64,000 bases of DNA from Dehalococcoidia bacterium (GTDB taxonomy: Bacteria > Chloroflexota > Dehalococcoidia > Lucifugimonadales > Australimonadaceae), in the NCBI GenBank assembly GCA_022820645.1, contig JAJEFD010000003.1:62001-126000 (forward strand), read 5' to 3'. The notes under the pieces were generated by a model. That model was given only the letters and a program-made list of their open reading frames with translations, was not told the DNA's origin and did no database searches. Of this stretch, positions 8,214 to 17,372 are shown in pieces. The position numbers and the translations under genes were made by a program. Numbering within the stretch: position 1 is the first letter of the stretch; each line of letters starts with the position of its first letter.

Positions 8214-8534
8214 CTAGGCCCCTGGAGCCCGGTAGGGCACCGTCTTGCCGAGTGCCTCGTCCACCGTCTCTGGCGAGACCAGCACGATGATGCTCACGCT
8301 GAGTGCGCCTGCAGCGCCGATGTTCAGCGAAACGGCTGTGGCTGTGGCGTCGTCGGGAAGGTCGGCGGTGATGTAGAGGTCGCTCTTCCCGAACGCGTAG
8401 TAGAGCGATTCCACACTGCCGCCGGCCCCTTCGATCGTCTCAGTGAGGGCTGCCCTGCGCTTGGTGCCGCCCTCTTTGAGCAGACCGGTGATACCCGCCT
8501 GCGTGTAGCTCGCCTGGAACAGATACTTCCCCAT
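8214..8534 (-). CDS. GYD domain-containing protein
   Basis: 106 residues from ATG 8534, preceded by GGAGGA. The N-terminus GKYLFQASYTQAGITGLLKEGGTKRR and the later GGSVESLYYAFGKSDLYITADLPDD match the small GYD family (ferredoxin-like fold), whose biochemical role is not established. It sits 46 nt upstream of the DUF35-type gene in the same direction, so the two may share a transcript. Confidence 0.85.
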   Translation of the reverse strand: MGKYLFQASYTQAGITGLLKEGGTKRRAALTETIEGAGGSVESLYYAFGKSDLYITADLPDDATATAVSLNIGAAGALSVSIIVLVSPETVDEALGKTVPYRAPGA

Positions 8535-8668
8535 ACGTCTTCCTCCATAGGTGATGGCAGCATGGTTACCAGCCGCGCTGGAGATGGTCAAGACGGCGAA
8601 TCGTTAAGGCTGGGCGGTACGTGCGGAAACGGCACGCCTGATGCGGCCCCGCACGACGGTGCCCGGAC

Positions 8669-8674
8669 TATAAT
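8669..8674 (+). promoter_or_regulatory. -10 box for a leaderless transcript
   Basis: TATAAT lies 6 nt before the ATG at 8681, so transcription should start at or next to the start codon. No Shine-Dalgarno and no good -35 are present. Confidence 0.6.
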
Positions 8675-8680
8675 ACAGGC

Positions 8681-9382
8681 ATGGACGAACAGGACGTACG
8701 CCTCATGGAGGCCATCGCCAGTACCCGTGTTGTCAGGCCTCCCCAGCAGGGCCTTGCGACGTTCGGGTCGACCTCCGTCCGCTACTACCTGGTGACCGAG
8801 CCTTCGTATCGAGACCTCGACGCCCCTCAGGATGGGCATGAGGAATCGGTCGTGCGCGAGGGCGTTGTGCGCGCGGAGCGTCCGCGGGTGGTCACACCGT
8901 ATTACCTGCTGCGTCATGAAGGCTTCGGCGACAATGCCGACCGCTACCTGCAGCGCCTTGCCGAGGAAGTTGGGCCGGACCATCCCGGCCTGATGTACCA
9001 CTACAAGAACGAGGGTGCGGAGACCGCTGTCGTCTCCGGCACGGTCGAAGAAGTGACGCGCAGGATCGTCGACCGGCTGGACAGGGAGCGCAAACCGCTG
9101 GAGGCCGTGATAACCGGCTCCGATGACCTGTGGGACCTTTCGCTGATGAAGTTCATCTACGAGCTCACAACCCAGTCTGCGCAGACGAATGTACCCGAGA
9201 TGCGAGCCCAGGGATTGCTTCGCACTGAGGGCGGCGTTCCGATGGAAGCCCGTCTGCGCATCGAACGGATGCTCGAAGAGGCACGGAGCGGCCAACGGGA
9301 GCCGCGCGACGTTCACCGGGAGATCGAACGCTGGGACCTGTTCGATGAGTACCAGGACCGCTTCTTCGCCCTCTTCCGGTGA
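8681..9382 (+). CDS. Conserved-looking hypothetical protein
   Basis: 233 residues, soluble and acidic, with no signal peptide or membrane segment. I do not recognise a family. It has an N-terminal mixed alpha/beta stretch (STSVRYYLVTEPSY), a core around residues 70-165 (TPYYLLRHEGFGDNADRYLQRL... KPLEAVITGSDDLWDLSLMKFIYEL) and a charged helical tail rich in Arg and Glu. Codon use matches the neighbours. The TATAAT box 6 nt upstream suggests leaderless translation. The HPP-family gene starts directly after its stop, so the two are probably co-expressed. Confidence 0.75.
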   Translation: MDEQDVRLMEAIASTRVVRPPQQGLATFGSTSVRYYLVTEPSYRDLDAPQDGHEESVVREGVVRAERPRVVTPYYLLRHEGFGDNADRYLQRLAEEVGPDHPGLMYHYKNEGAETAVVSGTVEEVTRRIVDRLDRERKPLEAVITGSDDLWDLSLMKFIYELTTQSAQTNVPEMRAQGLLRTEGGVPMEARLRIERMLEEARSGQREPRDVHREIERWDLFDEYQDRFFALFR

Positions 9383-10033
9383 ATGATGAGGCGACGATTC
9401 AATCCGATAGCAAGGGTCCGGGTTCCCCTCCGTCAGAGGGCTCAAACCCGTACAACGCGCATCCCGGAGCGCCGCTTCCGCTCCGCGCGTTGGAGGTCCC
9501 GCCTCATCAATCCAAGGCTCACCCGGGGCGCGCGTGGCCGTATCCTGCTGCGTGTCTACTTCTTCCAGGTGGGGCTCGCTGCGGTATCGCTCATGCTGGC
9601 CCTCTGGGCGGCAGATCTCATCACCGGAGATAGTGTTGCCCGCGCTGTTCTCGTCGCCGCCATTGCCTCAACCGCGTTCATCCTCTTTATCGGCCCACGC
9701 AGCGTAACGGCGAACCCGCGCCACAGCATCGGCGGGCACGCGGTGGCTGTCGCCGCTGCTTCGCTGGTCGACTTCTTCGCCGAGTATGTCACCGGGACGC
9801 AGTTCACCGGCGACTTCTCCCTCCTGTTCGGCTTCTACGCCGCCCTCGCTGTTGGTCTGGCGATGCTGCTGATGGCGTTGACCGATACGGAGCACGCACC
9901 TGCCGCGGGTACTGCCCTGGCCATCGTCGCGCACGGCTTGGACTGGGAGTTGGCGGTGTTCCTGATGACGATGGTACTGCTGCTTGCAGGCGTCCATGCC
10001 CTGCTCAAGGACCGCCTGCACGATTTCTTCTAG
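9383..10033 (+). CDS. HPP-family membrane protein
   Basis: 216 residues. The first 55 or so residues are very Arg-rich and probably cytosolic. Four hydrophobic segments follow at roughly 58-78, 85-103, 125-160 and 175-205. GPRSVTANPRHSIGGHAVA and EHAPAAGTALAIVAHG match the two conserved parts of HPP-family integral membrane proteins; the second is normally HPPAGATAL, so the first Pro is an Ala here. Some members export nitrite in chloroplasts; function in bacteria is not settled. The ATG directly follows the preceding stop, so it is translationally coupled. It overlaps the 3' end of the opposing gene by 4 nt. Confidence 0.75.
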   Translation: MMRRRFNPIARVRVPLRQRAQTRTTRIPERRFRSARWRSRLINPRLTRGARGRILLRVYFFQVGLAAVSLMLALWAADLITGDSVARAVLVAAIASTAFILFIGPRSVTANPRHSIGGHAVAVAAASLVDFFAEYVTGTQFTGDFSLLFGFYAALAVGLAMLLMALTDTEHAPAAGTALAIVAHGLDWELAVFLMTMVLLLAGVHALLKDRLHDFF

Positions 10034-10395
10034 CGGTTGCGGAGGTCCCCCCGGAGTGGCGGCGTGAAGTAGGCTGTTGGAGTGGAGAGGCGTCGACGCG
10101 CGTCATCCCAGTCCGGCGGTGCATCGCTGATGAACTCCGCGTAGCAGGAGCCTGGCGCGGCGAACTCCGCAACGACGGCCGTAGCCTCTGCGTGCGGCGC
10201 AGAGTGCACGAAAGCGGTCATCGCCTCGCGGTCTTCCCATATCGTGTAGCTGTAGAACTCGCCCCGCCACCACTTCGCGCGGATGCCCCCGGCGTAGTAC
10301 CCCGGAGCCTCGCACGCCTCATGGTAGACGCGCATAGAGAGCCGCATGAACGCGAGGGTCTGGCTGCAACGTCTGAGCCGCACGTACTCCACCAC
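10030..10395 (-). CDS. Small ferredoxin-fold (ABM/DUF3291-like) protein
   Basis: At least 121 residues. TLAFMRLSMRVYHEACEAPGYYAGGIRAKWWRGEFYSYTIWEDREAMTAFV resembles heme- or substrate-binding dimeric alpha+beta barrel proteins of the antibiotic-biosynthesis-monooxygenase type and the spheroidene-monooxygenase-like group. The N-terminus is uncertain. The open frame continues upstream through EYEIKPRIH to a CTG at 10440 that has GGGGGAG at good distance; the GTG at 10395 has no clear Shine-Dalgarno. It follows the SDR gene closely and is probably in its operon. Confidence 0.6.
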   Translation of the reverse strand: MVEYVRLRRCSQTLAFMRLSMRVYHEACEAPGYYAGGIRAKWWRGEFYSYTIWEDREAMTAFVHSAPHAEATAVVAEFAAPGSCYAEFISDAPPDWDDARRRLSTPTAYFTPPLRGDLRNR

Positions 10396-10455
10396 GTGGA
10401 TACGCGGCTTGATCTCGTACTCTTCGAACGACTCAACCAGCGCCGTTCTCCCCCG

Positions 10456-11277
10456 CTACGAGATGTGTACGCCGCCGTTCACTTCCAGCAGCGCCCCTGT
10501 CACGTAGGTTGAGAGGTCCGAGCAGAGGAAGATGATCGGCCCGACGGCTTCCTCGACCGCCGCGGCGCGCTTCAGCGGTATCACTTCGAGCGCCCTGTTG
10601 CGTGCCGCCTCCGGTATGCCTTGTGGCGCTCCGCGCACGAACTCGCTCTGCGACTCCATCGCGCGCGTCATCCGCGTGTCGATGAACCCGAACGCCATCG
10701 AGTTTGCCAGCACGTTGAACATCGCGCCCTCTATCGCCACCGTTCGCGTGAGCCCCGCGATCCCGGCCTTTGCTGCGGAGTAGTTCGCCTGGCCGAGGTT
10801 TCCGAATCCGGAGAGCGACGAGATGGTCACGATATGCCGGGCGGGCACGGCCTCGCCGCGCTCTTTCTCCTGGCGTGCGTGTTCCCGCATCACCTTGAAC
10901 GAGTCGCGTACGACGCGGAACGTTCCGCCGAGGTGCACGTCGACGATGGCGTTGAACTGTTCGTCCGTCATCCGGTGGATCATCCCGTCCCAGAGGAAGC
11001 CGGCCGCCGTTACGACGATGTGCAGACCGCCGAAACGCTCCACCGCCAGCGATGCCAGCCGCTCGCCCACGTCCGCGTCCGTAACGGATGCGGCGAGCCC
11101 GACGGCGGAGCCGCCCGCCTCCTCGATCTGCCCCAGCGTCTCGTCGAGCGGCCCTTGGTCGAGGTCGTTCGCCACGACGCTTGCGCCCTCTTTCGCCAGC
11201 CGCAGGGCGACGCCCTGCCCGATGCCGCGCCCCGCGCCGGTAACGATGGCCACGCGGCCTGCTATGCCTTCCACCAT
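10456..11277 (-). CDS. Short-chain dehydrogenase/reductase
   Basis: 273 residues, a classical SDR. It has the cofactor motif TGAGRGIG at about residues 14-21, the catalytic serine in TISSLSGFG, YSAAK (Tyr and Lys both present) and a C-terminal VTGALLEVNGGVH. It resembles FabG-like 3-oxoacyl reductases. An unusual charged loop, REHARQEKERGEAVPARH, sits just before the catalytic strand. The substrate is not predictable. It is flanked by an ABM-like gene downstream and a methyltransferase upstream on the same strand. Confidence 0.88.
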   Translation of the reverse strand: MVEGIAGRVAIVTGAGRGIGQGVALRLAKEGASVVANDLDQGPLDETLGQIEEAGGSAVGLAASVTDADVGERLASLAVERFGGLHIVVTAAGFLWDGMIHRMTDEQFNAIVDVHLGGTFRVVRDSFKVMREHARQEKERGEAVPARHIVTISSLSGFGNLGQANYSAAKAGIAGLTRTVAIEGAMFNVLANSMAFGFIDTRMTRAMESQSEFVRGAPQGIPEAARNRALEVIPLKRAAAVEEAVGPIIFLCSDLSTYVTGALLEVNGGVHIS

Positions 11278-11331
11278 GCTCCGTTCTCCCCTCTCGATGC
11301 GTCTGTCGTGCGCGTCATTCTACGCGAGCGG

Positions 11332-12075
11332 TCACGTGGTCGCAGTGCATATCCACAGGTACATCGGTCTGCCGTCGTCGGTGTGGGGATAGTCCACCCG
11401 CTCCGGTTCGAACCCGGAGTCGGTCAGCAGCCGCTCCCACGTACTGATCGAGAAGAGGCCGACTACGTGCCGGTCGACCTCCACGCGTAACTCTCCATCC
11501 TCCTCGAAGAAGAAGACGTACACCGTCTCCACCTGCGTGTCGTTCGGGTCGGGGTCCCACGAGTACTCCACGAACGTCACCTCGGCGTCCTTGGCGCGCC
11601 GGGTCTCGTGCCAGACGCGCGGCGTCGTGAACGTCTCCACGTAGTCGTCCGGGATGGCGAGCAACAGTCCGCCGGGACGCAGGTGCGCCCGTGCCGTTAC
11701 GAACGCTGCCCTGAGGTCGTCTTCCGTCGTCATGTAGTCGATGGCGTCGTGGATGAGCACGGCGTCGAACGTCTCGCCGAGGCGTACCGTCCGCATGTCG
11801 CCGGCGTGGTGCGTCACGCCTGGGTTCAGACGGCGCGAGTGGGCGAGCATCGCCTCGGAGAGATCGACCGCCGTCGCTTCGAAGCCGTCGGCGATGTGGT
11901 GCAGGAGATGTCCGCCGCCCGTGCCGAGTTCGAGGATGCGCGCCCTGCCGGGACCGAGGCGCTTGCGGAGTTCGCTTCGCAATTGAGCGCCCTCGTCCGC
12001 GTAGTCCTCGGGTGGGCTCATGGTTGGCCAGAGGTACGCGAGGTCTGTGTAGAGGCGGTTGGATTCGGACGTCAT
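11332..12075 (-). CDS. Class I SAM-dependent methyltransferase
   Basis: 247 residues. Motif I, ILELGTGGGHLLHHIA, at about residues 47-62 binds S-adenosylmethionine. The acidic VDLSEAMLAHSRR follows, then FDAVLIHDAIDYM and LRPGGLLLAIPDDY, giving the seven-strand Rossmann order. The C-terminal part (FFFEEDGELRVEVDRHVVGLFS) is a beta insertion common in small-molecule methyltransferases. A TAAGAT sits 9 nt before the start on this strand, so it may have a near-leaderless mRNA. The substrate is unknown. Confidence 0.88.
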   Translation of the reverse strand: MTSESNRLYTDLAYLWPTMSPPEDYADEGAQLRSELRKRLGPGRARILELGTGGGHLLHHIADGFEATAVDLSEAMLAHSRRLNPGVTHHAGDMRTVRLGETFDAVLIHDAIDYMTTEDDLRAAFVTARAHLRPGGLLLAIPDDYVETFTTPRVWHETRRAKDAEVTFVEYSWDPDPNDTQVETVYVFFFEEDGELRVEVDRHVVGLFSISTWERLLTDSGFEPERVDYPHTDDGRPMYLWICTATT

Positions 12076-12123
12076 CGCTGACTCATCTTACGTTCAGGGC
12101 GTCGGGGAAGGGAGCGTGTGCGT

Positions 12124-13635
12124 TCAGGAGACCAGCCCGCTTGCGGCAGTGCGTGCGACCTCGAGCAGCCCGCCCGGCCAGAGCCCCAGCACGAGGACCG
12201 CTGCCAGCGTCACCACCAGCGCGAGCCTTCCGGAGAACGCCGTGGCGACGGGCGTGGTGTCTCCCGTGGGCTGGCGCAGGTACATCGTCCGGATGATGCC
12301 CACGTAGTAGTACGCGGAGACGACCGAGTTGACCGCTCCAACAACCGCGAGCCACACGAGTCCCGAGTTCACGGCGGCGTTGAACAGGAACAGTTTGCCC
12401 ATGAAACCGACCGTTGGCGGGATGCCGGTGAGACCCAGCAACGCGACGGCCAGCGCCAGTGCCGCGAGCGGAGCGCGGCGCCCCATGCCCGCCATCGCCT
12501 CGATACGCTCGTCGCCGGAGCGCTGCGTGAGTACGAGGACTGCGAAGAACGCCGCCAGCGTCATCGCTGCGTAGCCGCCTAGGTAGAAGAGCACGCTCGA
12601 GATGCCCGCCGCGTCCGGCGTCTCCTGCCCGTGCGCTGTCACGGCTGCGACGCCGATGAGCATGTAGCCCGCATGTGCGATGGCGCTGTAACCCAGCAGG
12701 CGCTTCACGTTGCTCTGCACTATCGCGACGAGGTTCCCTATCGTCATGGTGATGGCCGCGAGCGCCGCGAAGAGCGTCGACCAGTCTGCCGACGACCCGC
12801 CGAGCGCCTCGTAGAACAGGCGCAGCACGACGGCGAACGCGGCGGCCTTGCTCGCGGTCGCCAGGAACGCCCCGACAGGCGTGGGCGCGCCCTCGTACAC
12901 GTCCGGCGTCCACATCTGGAAGGGCACCATGGACAGTTTGAAGCCGAAACCGGCGGTGGCGAGCACGGCGCCTGCCATCACGGCGAGCCCTCCGAACGGC
13001 ACTGCTGCCGTGTCGGCAGCCAGCACCTGTGCGATGGTTGGCGCGCCGCTGTCCCCAGCCACCACCTGCATCGTTCCCGACGCGCCGTACAGGAAAGCGA
13101 ACCCGTACAACAGGAATGCCGACGACACGGCGGAGAGCAGCAGGTACTTCACGCCTGCCTCGATGGGCGCCACGCGCATCCGCACGAACGCGGCAAGCGC
13201 AACGACCGGCAGCGTGGCGAGTTCCAGCGAGACGTAGATGGTGATGAGGTCGGCTGCCGCTGCCAGCAGCATGAGACCGCTGGCCGAGAAGAGCACCAGC
13301 CCGGTGAACTCCGACTCATACGGGCGGAAGCGCTCGGCGTACTCCGAACCTGCGATGAGGACGAGCGCGGTGGTTCCGGCGACGAGGAACTTGATGTAGA
13401 GCGCGAACTTGTCCACCACCAGCGAGTGGTTGAAAGCCGACTGCGCTCCGTTCGCGTGTACGTCGTCCCATAGCGCGATGCCGAATGCGAACGTCGCGGC
13501 GAGCCCGAGCAGCGCAAGTCCGAGCGTCAGCTGACGCTGCCGGGAGACGAGGCCGGACAGCACCACGACGGTCGCCGCCACGGTGAGCGCAAGCTCCGGT
13601 GCGATGAGGAAGAGGTCTCTGCCCGTGATGCCCAC
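12124..13635 (-). CDS. nuoN: NADH-quinone oxidoreductase subunit N
   Basis: 503 residues, about 14 transmembrane helices, antiporter-like proton-channel subunit of complex I. It carries a helix with FKLSMVPFQMWTPDVYEGAPTPVGAFLATASKAAAFAV, the signature loop with key Lys residues, and NVKRLLGYSAIAHAGYM. It starts with GTG 3 nt after the nuoM stop. It is the last gene of the operon; no hairpin terminator is visible in the 48 nt to the next gene. Confidence 0.95.
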   Translation of the reverse strand: MGITGRDLFLIAPELALTVAATVVVLSGLVSRQRQLTLGLALLGLAATFAFGIALWDDVHANGAQSAFNHSLVVDKFALYIKFLVAGTTALVLIAGSEYAERFRPYESEFTGLVLFSASGLMLLAAAADLITIYVSLELATLPVVALAAFVRMRVAPIEAGVKYLLLSAVSSAFLLYGFAFLYGASGTMQVVAGDSGAPTIAQVLAADTAAVPFGGLAVMAGAVLATAGFGFKLSMVPFQMWTPDVYEGAPTPVGAFLATASKAAAFAVVLRLFYEALGGSSADWSTLFAALAAITMTIGNLVAIVQSNVKRLLGYSAIAHAGYMLIGVAAVTAHGQETPDAAGISSVLFYLGGYAAMTLAAFFAVLVLTQRSGDERIEAMAGMGRRAPLAALALAVALLGLTGIPPTVGFMGKLFLFNAAVNSGLVWLAVVGAVNSVVSAYYYVGIIRTMYLRQPTGDTTPVATAFSGRLALVVTLAAVLVLGLWPGGLLEVARTAASGLVS

Positions 13636-13638
13636 GCG

Positions 13639-15150
13639 CTAGCCTCCCCGTCCTGCAACGAGGGACGCGCCCTCCGCGAAGGACGCGATGATGGGCGCGA
13701 TGCCGGCGTCGAACACGTCCGTCAGCAGTGCCGGATAGACCCCGAACACGAAGATCGGCACGATGAGCACGCCCATCGCGGCGACGTCCACGCGTGTTGC
13801 ATCCTCGAGGTGCGCCCACCGATCGAGGGGCGGTCCGAACATCGTGCGCTGTGCCGTCCACAGGATGTAGCCCGCCGCGAGCACGACTCCGAACGCGCAC
13901 AGTGCGGTCGCCAGCCCGTACGCAGGGAACGTGCCGAGGAACACCATGATCTCGGCAGCGAAGCCGCTCGTCGTCGGCAGGCCGAGCGACGCCAGCCCCG
14001 CCACCATGAACCCGATGGCGATGAGCGGCATGCGGCCAGAAAGCCCGCCCATGTCGGCGATATGCCGCGTATGCGCCCGGTCGTAGACCAGTCCCACAAC
14101 TACGAAGAGCAATCCTGTGATCGTCCCGTGGGTGAACAGCTGCATCGCAGCGCCGTTCAGCCCCGTGCCGTCGAGTTGCGCCGCCCCCGCGCCGACCGAC
14201 GCGAGTCCCAGCACGACGAACCCCATGTGGCTCACGCTGCTGTATGCGACGAGGCGTTTCAGGTCGGTCTGGCGCATGACGATGAACGCGCCGTACAGCA
14301 CGTTCACCACCGCGAGCATCGCCAGCAGTGGCGCTGCTGCGGCCAGTTCGTCCGGGAACATCCCGGCATTGATGCGGAGCAGGCCGTAGCCGCCCATCTT
14401 CAGGAGCACGCCGGCCAGCATCACGCTCACCGCCGTGGGCGCGTCCGTGTGCGCGTCCGGCAGCCACGTGTGCAGCGGCACGATGGGCAGCTTCACTGCG
14501 AACGCCACGAGGAAGCCACTGAACACCAGCGACGACGGCACGATGAGGTTGGTCAGGTCCTTGTGGATGAGCGCCGTCATGTCGAACGTGCGCTCGCCCG
14601 CCGGGAACGAGAAGTAGAGCGCGAGGATGGCCGCGAACATGAACGCCGAGCCGAGGAAGGTGAACAGCAGGAACTTCATCGCCGAGTAGTCCTTGCGTCC
14701 CGTCCCCCAGATGGAGATGAGGAAGAACATCGGAATGAGTTCCAACTCCCAGAAGATGAAGAACAGGATCATGTCGAGCGACGCGAAGACGCCCATGACT
14801 GCGCCCTGCAGCAGCAGCAGCCACATGAAGTACTCGCGCACGCGCGTTTCCACCCGCCACGACACCAGCACCGCCGCCAGCCCGAGGATGCCGTTCAGCA
14901 GCACCAGGGGCGCGCTCAGACCGTCCACGCCCATCAGGAACTCGATGCCGAACGCGGACACCCACGGCGCGCGCTGTACGAACTGGTACGTGTCCCCCTG
15001 GGCGTTGAAGATGACGTACATGGAGATGGTCAGCCCCAGCTCCGCAAGCACCGTCGTCAGCGCGATGAGGCGCGTCGTCCGCGTGGAGCCGCGGACCGCC
15101 AGCGCCAGCGCGGCGCCGATCATCGGTACGAATGTGATTGCGGTCAGCAT
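13639..15150 (-). CDS. nuoM: NADH-quinone oxidoreductase subunit M
   Basis: 503 residues with about 14 membrane helices. It has the proton-antiporter signature FAVKLPIVPLHTWLPDAHTDAPTAVSVMLAGVLLKMGGYGLLR and TDLKRLVAYSSVSHMGFV. The early FLMGVDGLSAPLVLLN segment is typical of NuoM. It is packed between nuoL (4-nt gap) and nuoN (3-nt gap), and is one of three antiporter-like subunits that move protons (or possibly sodium) in complex I. Confidence 0.96.
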   Translation of the reverse strand: MLTAITFVPMIGAALALAVRGSTRTTRLIALTTVLAELGLTISMYVIFNAQGDTYQFVQRAPWVSAFGIEFLMGVDGLSAPLVLLNGILGLAAVLVSWRVETRVREYFMWLLLLQGAVMGVFASLDMILFFIFWELELIPMFFLISIWGTGRKDYSAMKFLLFTFLGSAFMFAAILALYFSFPAGERTFDMTALIHKDLTNLIVPSSLVFSGFLVAFAVKLPIVPLHTWLPDAHTDAPTAVSVMLAGVLLKMGGYGLLRINAGMFPDELAAAAPLLAMLAVVNVLYGAFIVMRQTDLKRLVAYSSVSHMGFVVLGLASVGAGAAQLDGTGLNGAAMQLFTHGTITGLLFVVVGLVYDRAHTRHIADMGGLSGRMPLIAIGFMVAGLASLGLPTTSGFAAEIMVFLGTFPAYGLATALCAFGVVLAAGYILWTAQRTMFGPPLDRWAHLEDATRVDVAAMGVLIVPIFVFGVYPALLTDVFDAGIAPIIASFAEGASLVAGRGG

Positions 15151-15154
15151 CTGC

Positions 15155-17164
15155 TCAGCGTTGCATCAGGTAGAAGATGAGTATCACCGCCGCGCCCATC
15201 GAGACCCCCACGCCGTACACCTGTATGTGGCCCGTCTGCAGCTGGGCGATCGCGCGTCCGCTGTTGCGCCCCAGCCAGCCCGCCAGGTCGGCCACGCCGT
15301 CGACGATCCGCCGGTCGAACCAGTCGGAGACGAGGAACAGCCCGCGGTAGAGCGCGCGACGGACGATGAGGTCTTCGTAGAGCGCGTCCATGTAGAAGCG
15401 TTCTGCCAGCAGGCGGTGTCCCCATCGCCACAGGCGTCCGAGGCCATCGAACGACACGCTCCGCGTTCCGTACACGAGCACCGCCAGGCCTATCCCGGCG
15501 ACCGCCACCACGGTCGACGCGAGCGCGATGCCGACGTTGAACTTCGGCGCGTCCTCGTGCAGCAGGTGTGAGAACCAGTGCGCGGGCACCGGCCCGAGAT
15601 CGATGAGTGAGTTCGCCGCGAACCCGGACCCGACCGCGAACACCGCCAGCACGCTGAGCGGCAGCGTCATCACGCGCGGCGACTCGTGCTGGTGCACGTG
15701 GTGGTGCGCCTCGTCCGGTATGCGCTCCTCGTGCGGGACCGAGTCGATGCCGCCCCGGAACTCGCCGTGGAACGACATGATGATGAGCCGGAACACGTAG
15801 AACGCGGTCATGAACGCCGCTGCCAACGCCAGCCAGAACACCAGTTGCGAGACGCCGGTGTTCGCCGCGTGCGCTCCGCTCCACGCCGTGGTCAGTATCT
15901 CGTCCTTGCTCCAGAAGCCTGCGAGCGGGAATATCCCCGCGAGGCTCAACCCGCCGATGAGCGTCGTCAGGTACGTGACGGGCATCCAGCGCCGGATGCC
16001 GCCCATGTACCGCATGTCGAACGTGTGTACCGAGTGATGCACCGAGCCCGCGCCCAGGAAGAGCAGGCACTTGAAGAAGGCGTGGTTGAACAGGTGGAAC
16101 ATCGCCACGCCCGGCGCGCCCACCCCCAGCGCGAGGAACATGTAGCCCAGTTGGCTGACCGTCGAGAACGCCAGCACGCGCTTGATGTCGTTCGCGGCAA
16201 GGCCCATCGCCGCGGCAAACACGGCGGTGAACCCGCCGATGATGGCGACCGTGTTCATCGCCGCCGCGCTCTCCTCGAACAGCCCGAACAACCGTGCAAC
16301 GAGGAACACTCCCGCGGCGACCATCGTGGCTGCATGGATGAGCGAGCTGACCGGCGTCGGGCCCTCCATCGCGTCCGGCAGCCACGTGTGCAGCGGGAAC
16401 TGCGCCGACTTGCCCGCCGCGCCTGCGAACAGCCCGAGCGCCGCCCAGGTCGCTACGCCTGCTGACAGCATCGGCGCGGCGTCGAGGATGGCCGGTATCT
16501 CGAACGGGTTCAGTCCCAGCGCTGTGAACTCGCTCCGGTTCAGGAACAGGTAGAGGATGCCGAGCATGAACCCGAAGTCGCCGATCCTCGTGACGATGAA
16601 CGCTTTCTTCGCCGCTGCTGCCGCCGCCGGGCGGTGGTACCAGAAGCCGATGAGCAGGTAGGAGAAGAGCCCGACCAGCTCCCAGAATACGAACAGTTGG
16701 ATGAGGTTGTACGCCAGCACCAGCCCCAGCATCGAGGCCGTGAACAGCGACATGTATGTGAAGTAGCGGGGGTAATCGCTCCACTCGCCGTTCGCGTCGT
16801 GCTCGTCCTTGCGCATGTAGCCGAGCGAGAACACCTGCACGACCATGCTCACGCCGGAGACGACCGCCGCCATGATGGCCGAGAGCGGGTCGAGGAAGAT
16901 GCCCACCGTCATCTGGAAGCCGTCCTGGGCCCCGATGGCGCCGACGGCGAACCACGAGTGCGGCTCGTAGCCCGCGTCGCCGTTCCCCATCGCGCCATTG
17001 ACGGCGATGAGGCTCAGCACGAACGCTGCGCCGGTGCCGGCGATGCCCGCGTACCCGGCGTACCGCCAGAGGGAGCGGCTCCACGGTCTGAGCACGGCGA
17101 TGTTGAACACCCCTGCGAGGAGCGGCAGGCCGATGATGAGCCAGGCTGCTGCTTCGGGGAGCAT
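15155..17164 (-). CDS. nuoL: NADH-quinone oxidoreductase subunit L
   Basis: 669 residues with about 16 membrane helices. The antiporter core has GKSAQFPLHTWLPDAMEGPTPVSSLIHAATMVAAGVFLVAR and DIKRVLAFSTVSQLGYM. The C-terminal region contains the long lateral helix expected of NuoL. A His-rich stretch (EAHHHVHQHESPR) at about 480-495 lies in a soluble loop. The product is the distal pump of complex I. It follows the small DUF2007-like gene by 3 nt. Confidence 0.96.
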   Translation of the reverse strand: MLPEAAAWLIIGLPLLAGVFNIAVLRPWSRSLWRYAGYAGIAGTGAAFVLSLIAVNGAMGNGDAGYEPHSWFAVGAIGAQDGFQMTVGIFLDPLSAIMAAVVSGVSMVVQVFSLGYMRKDEHDANGEWSDYPRYFTYMSLFTASMLGLVLAYNLIQLFVFWELVGLFSYLLIGFWYHRPAAAAAAKKAFIVTRIGDFGFMLGILYLFLNRSEFTALGLNPFEIPAILDAAPMLSAGVATWAALGLFAGAAGKSAQFPLHTWLPDAMEGPTPVSSLIHAATMVAAGVFLVARLFGLFEESAAAMNTVAIIGGFTAVFAAAMGLAANDIKRVLAFSTVSQLGYMFLALGVGAPGVAMFHLFNHAFFKCLLFLGAGSVHHSVHTFDMRYMGGIRRWMPVTYLTTLIGGLSLAGIFPLAGFWSKDEILTTAWSGAHAANTGVSQLVFWLALAAAFMTAFYVFRLIIMSFHGEFRGGIDSVPHEERIPDEAHHHVHQHESPRVMTLPLSVLAVFAVGSGFAANSLIDLGPVPAHWFSHLLHEDAPKFNVGIALASTVVAVAGIGLAVLVYGTRSVSFDGLGRLWRWGHRLLAERFYMDALYEDLIVRRALYRGLFLVSDWFDRRIVDGVADLAGWLGRNSGRAIAQLQTGHIQVYGVGVSMGAAVILIFYLMQR

Positions 17165-17167
17165 CGC

Positions 17168-17362
17168 TTACAACTTCCTCAGTATCTCATCCGCCACGTG
17201 CTCGCGGCCTCGCGGCACCATGACGCGGAACGCCGACGTCTCGCTGTACTCCAGCAGGCCGCCTTCCGGCAGCAGGCGCACGGGAAGCCCCTCGCCCTCG
17301 AGGATCTCCTTCCACATCTCGGCGAGCATCAGGTTCGGTGCCTTCTTGTAGTCAACCCACAT
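17168..17362 (-). CDS. Small DUF2007-like protein inside the nuo operon
   Basis: 64 residues: an N-terminal helix (NLMLAEMWKEILEGEGLPVRLLPEGG) followed by strands and AFRVMVPRGREHVADEILRKL. The layout matches the DUF2007 'putative signal-transducing' fold (an ACT/ferredoxin-like half barrel), with the usual helix, short strand, and VMVP...A..IL ending. It sits between nuoK and nuoL with gaps of 10 and 3 nt, so it is certainly co-transcribed with complex I. A role in assembly or regulation is possible but not shown. The Shine-Dalgarno is weak. Confidence 0.7.
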   Translation of the reverse strand: MWVDYKKAPNLMLAEMWKEILEGEGLPVRLLPEGGLLEYSETSAFRVMVPRGREHVADEILRKL

Positions 17363-17372
17363 ACGAGTCCCG

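Noticed and set aside
13316..17084. Long open frames overlapping nuoL, nuoM and nuoN in other frames
   Set aside because: All are shadows of membrane-protein genes, rich in Arg, His and Gly; the nuo frames have clear homology and tight gene spacing.
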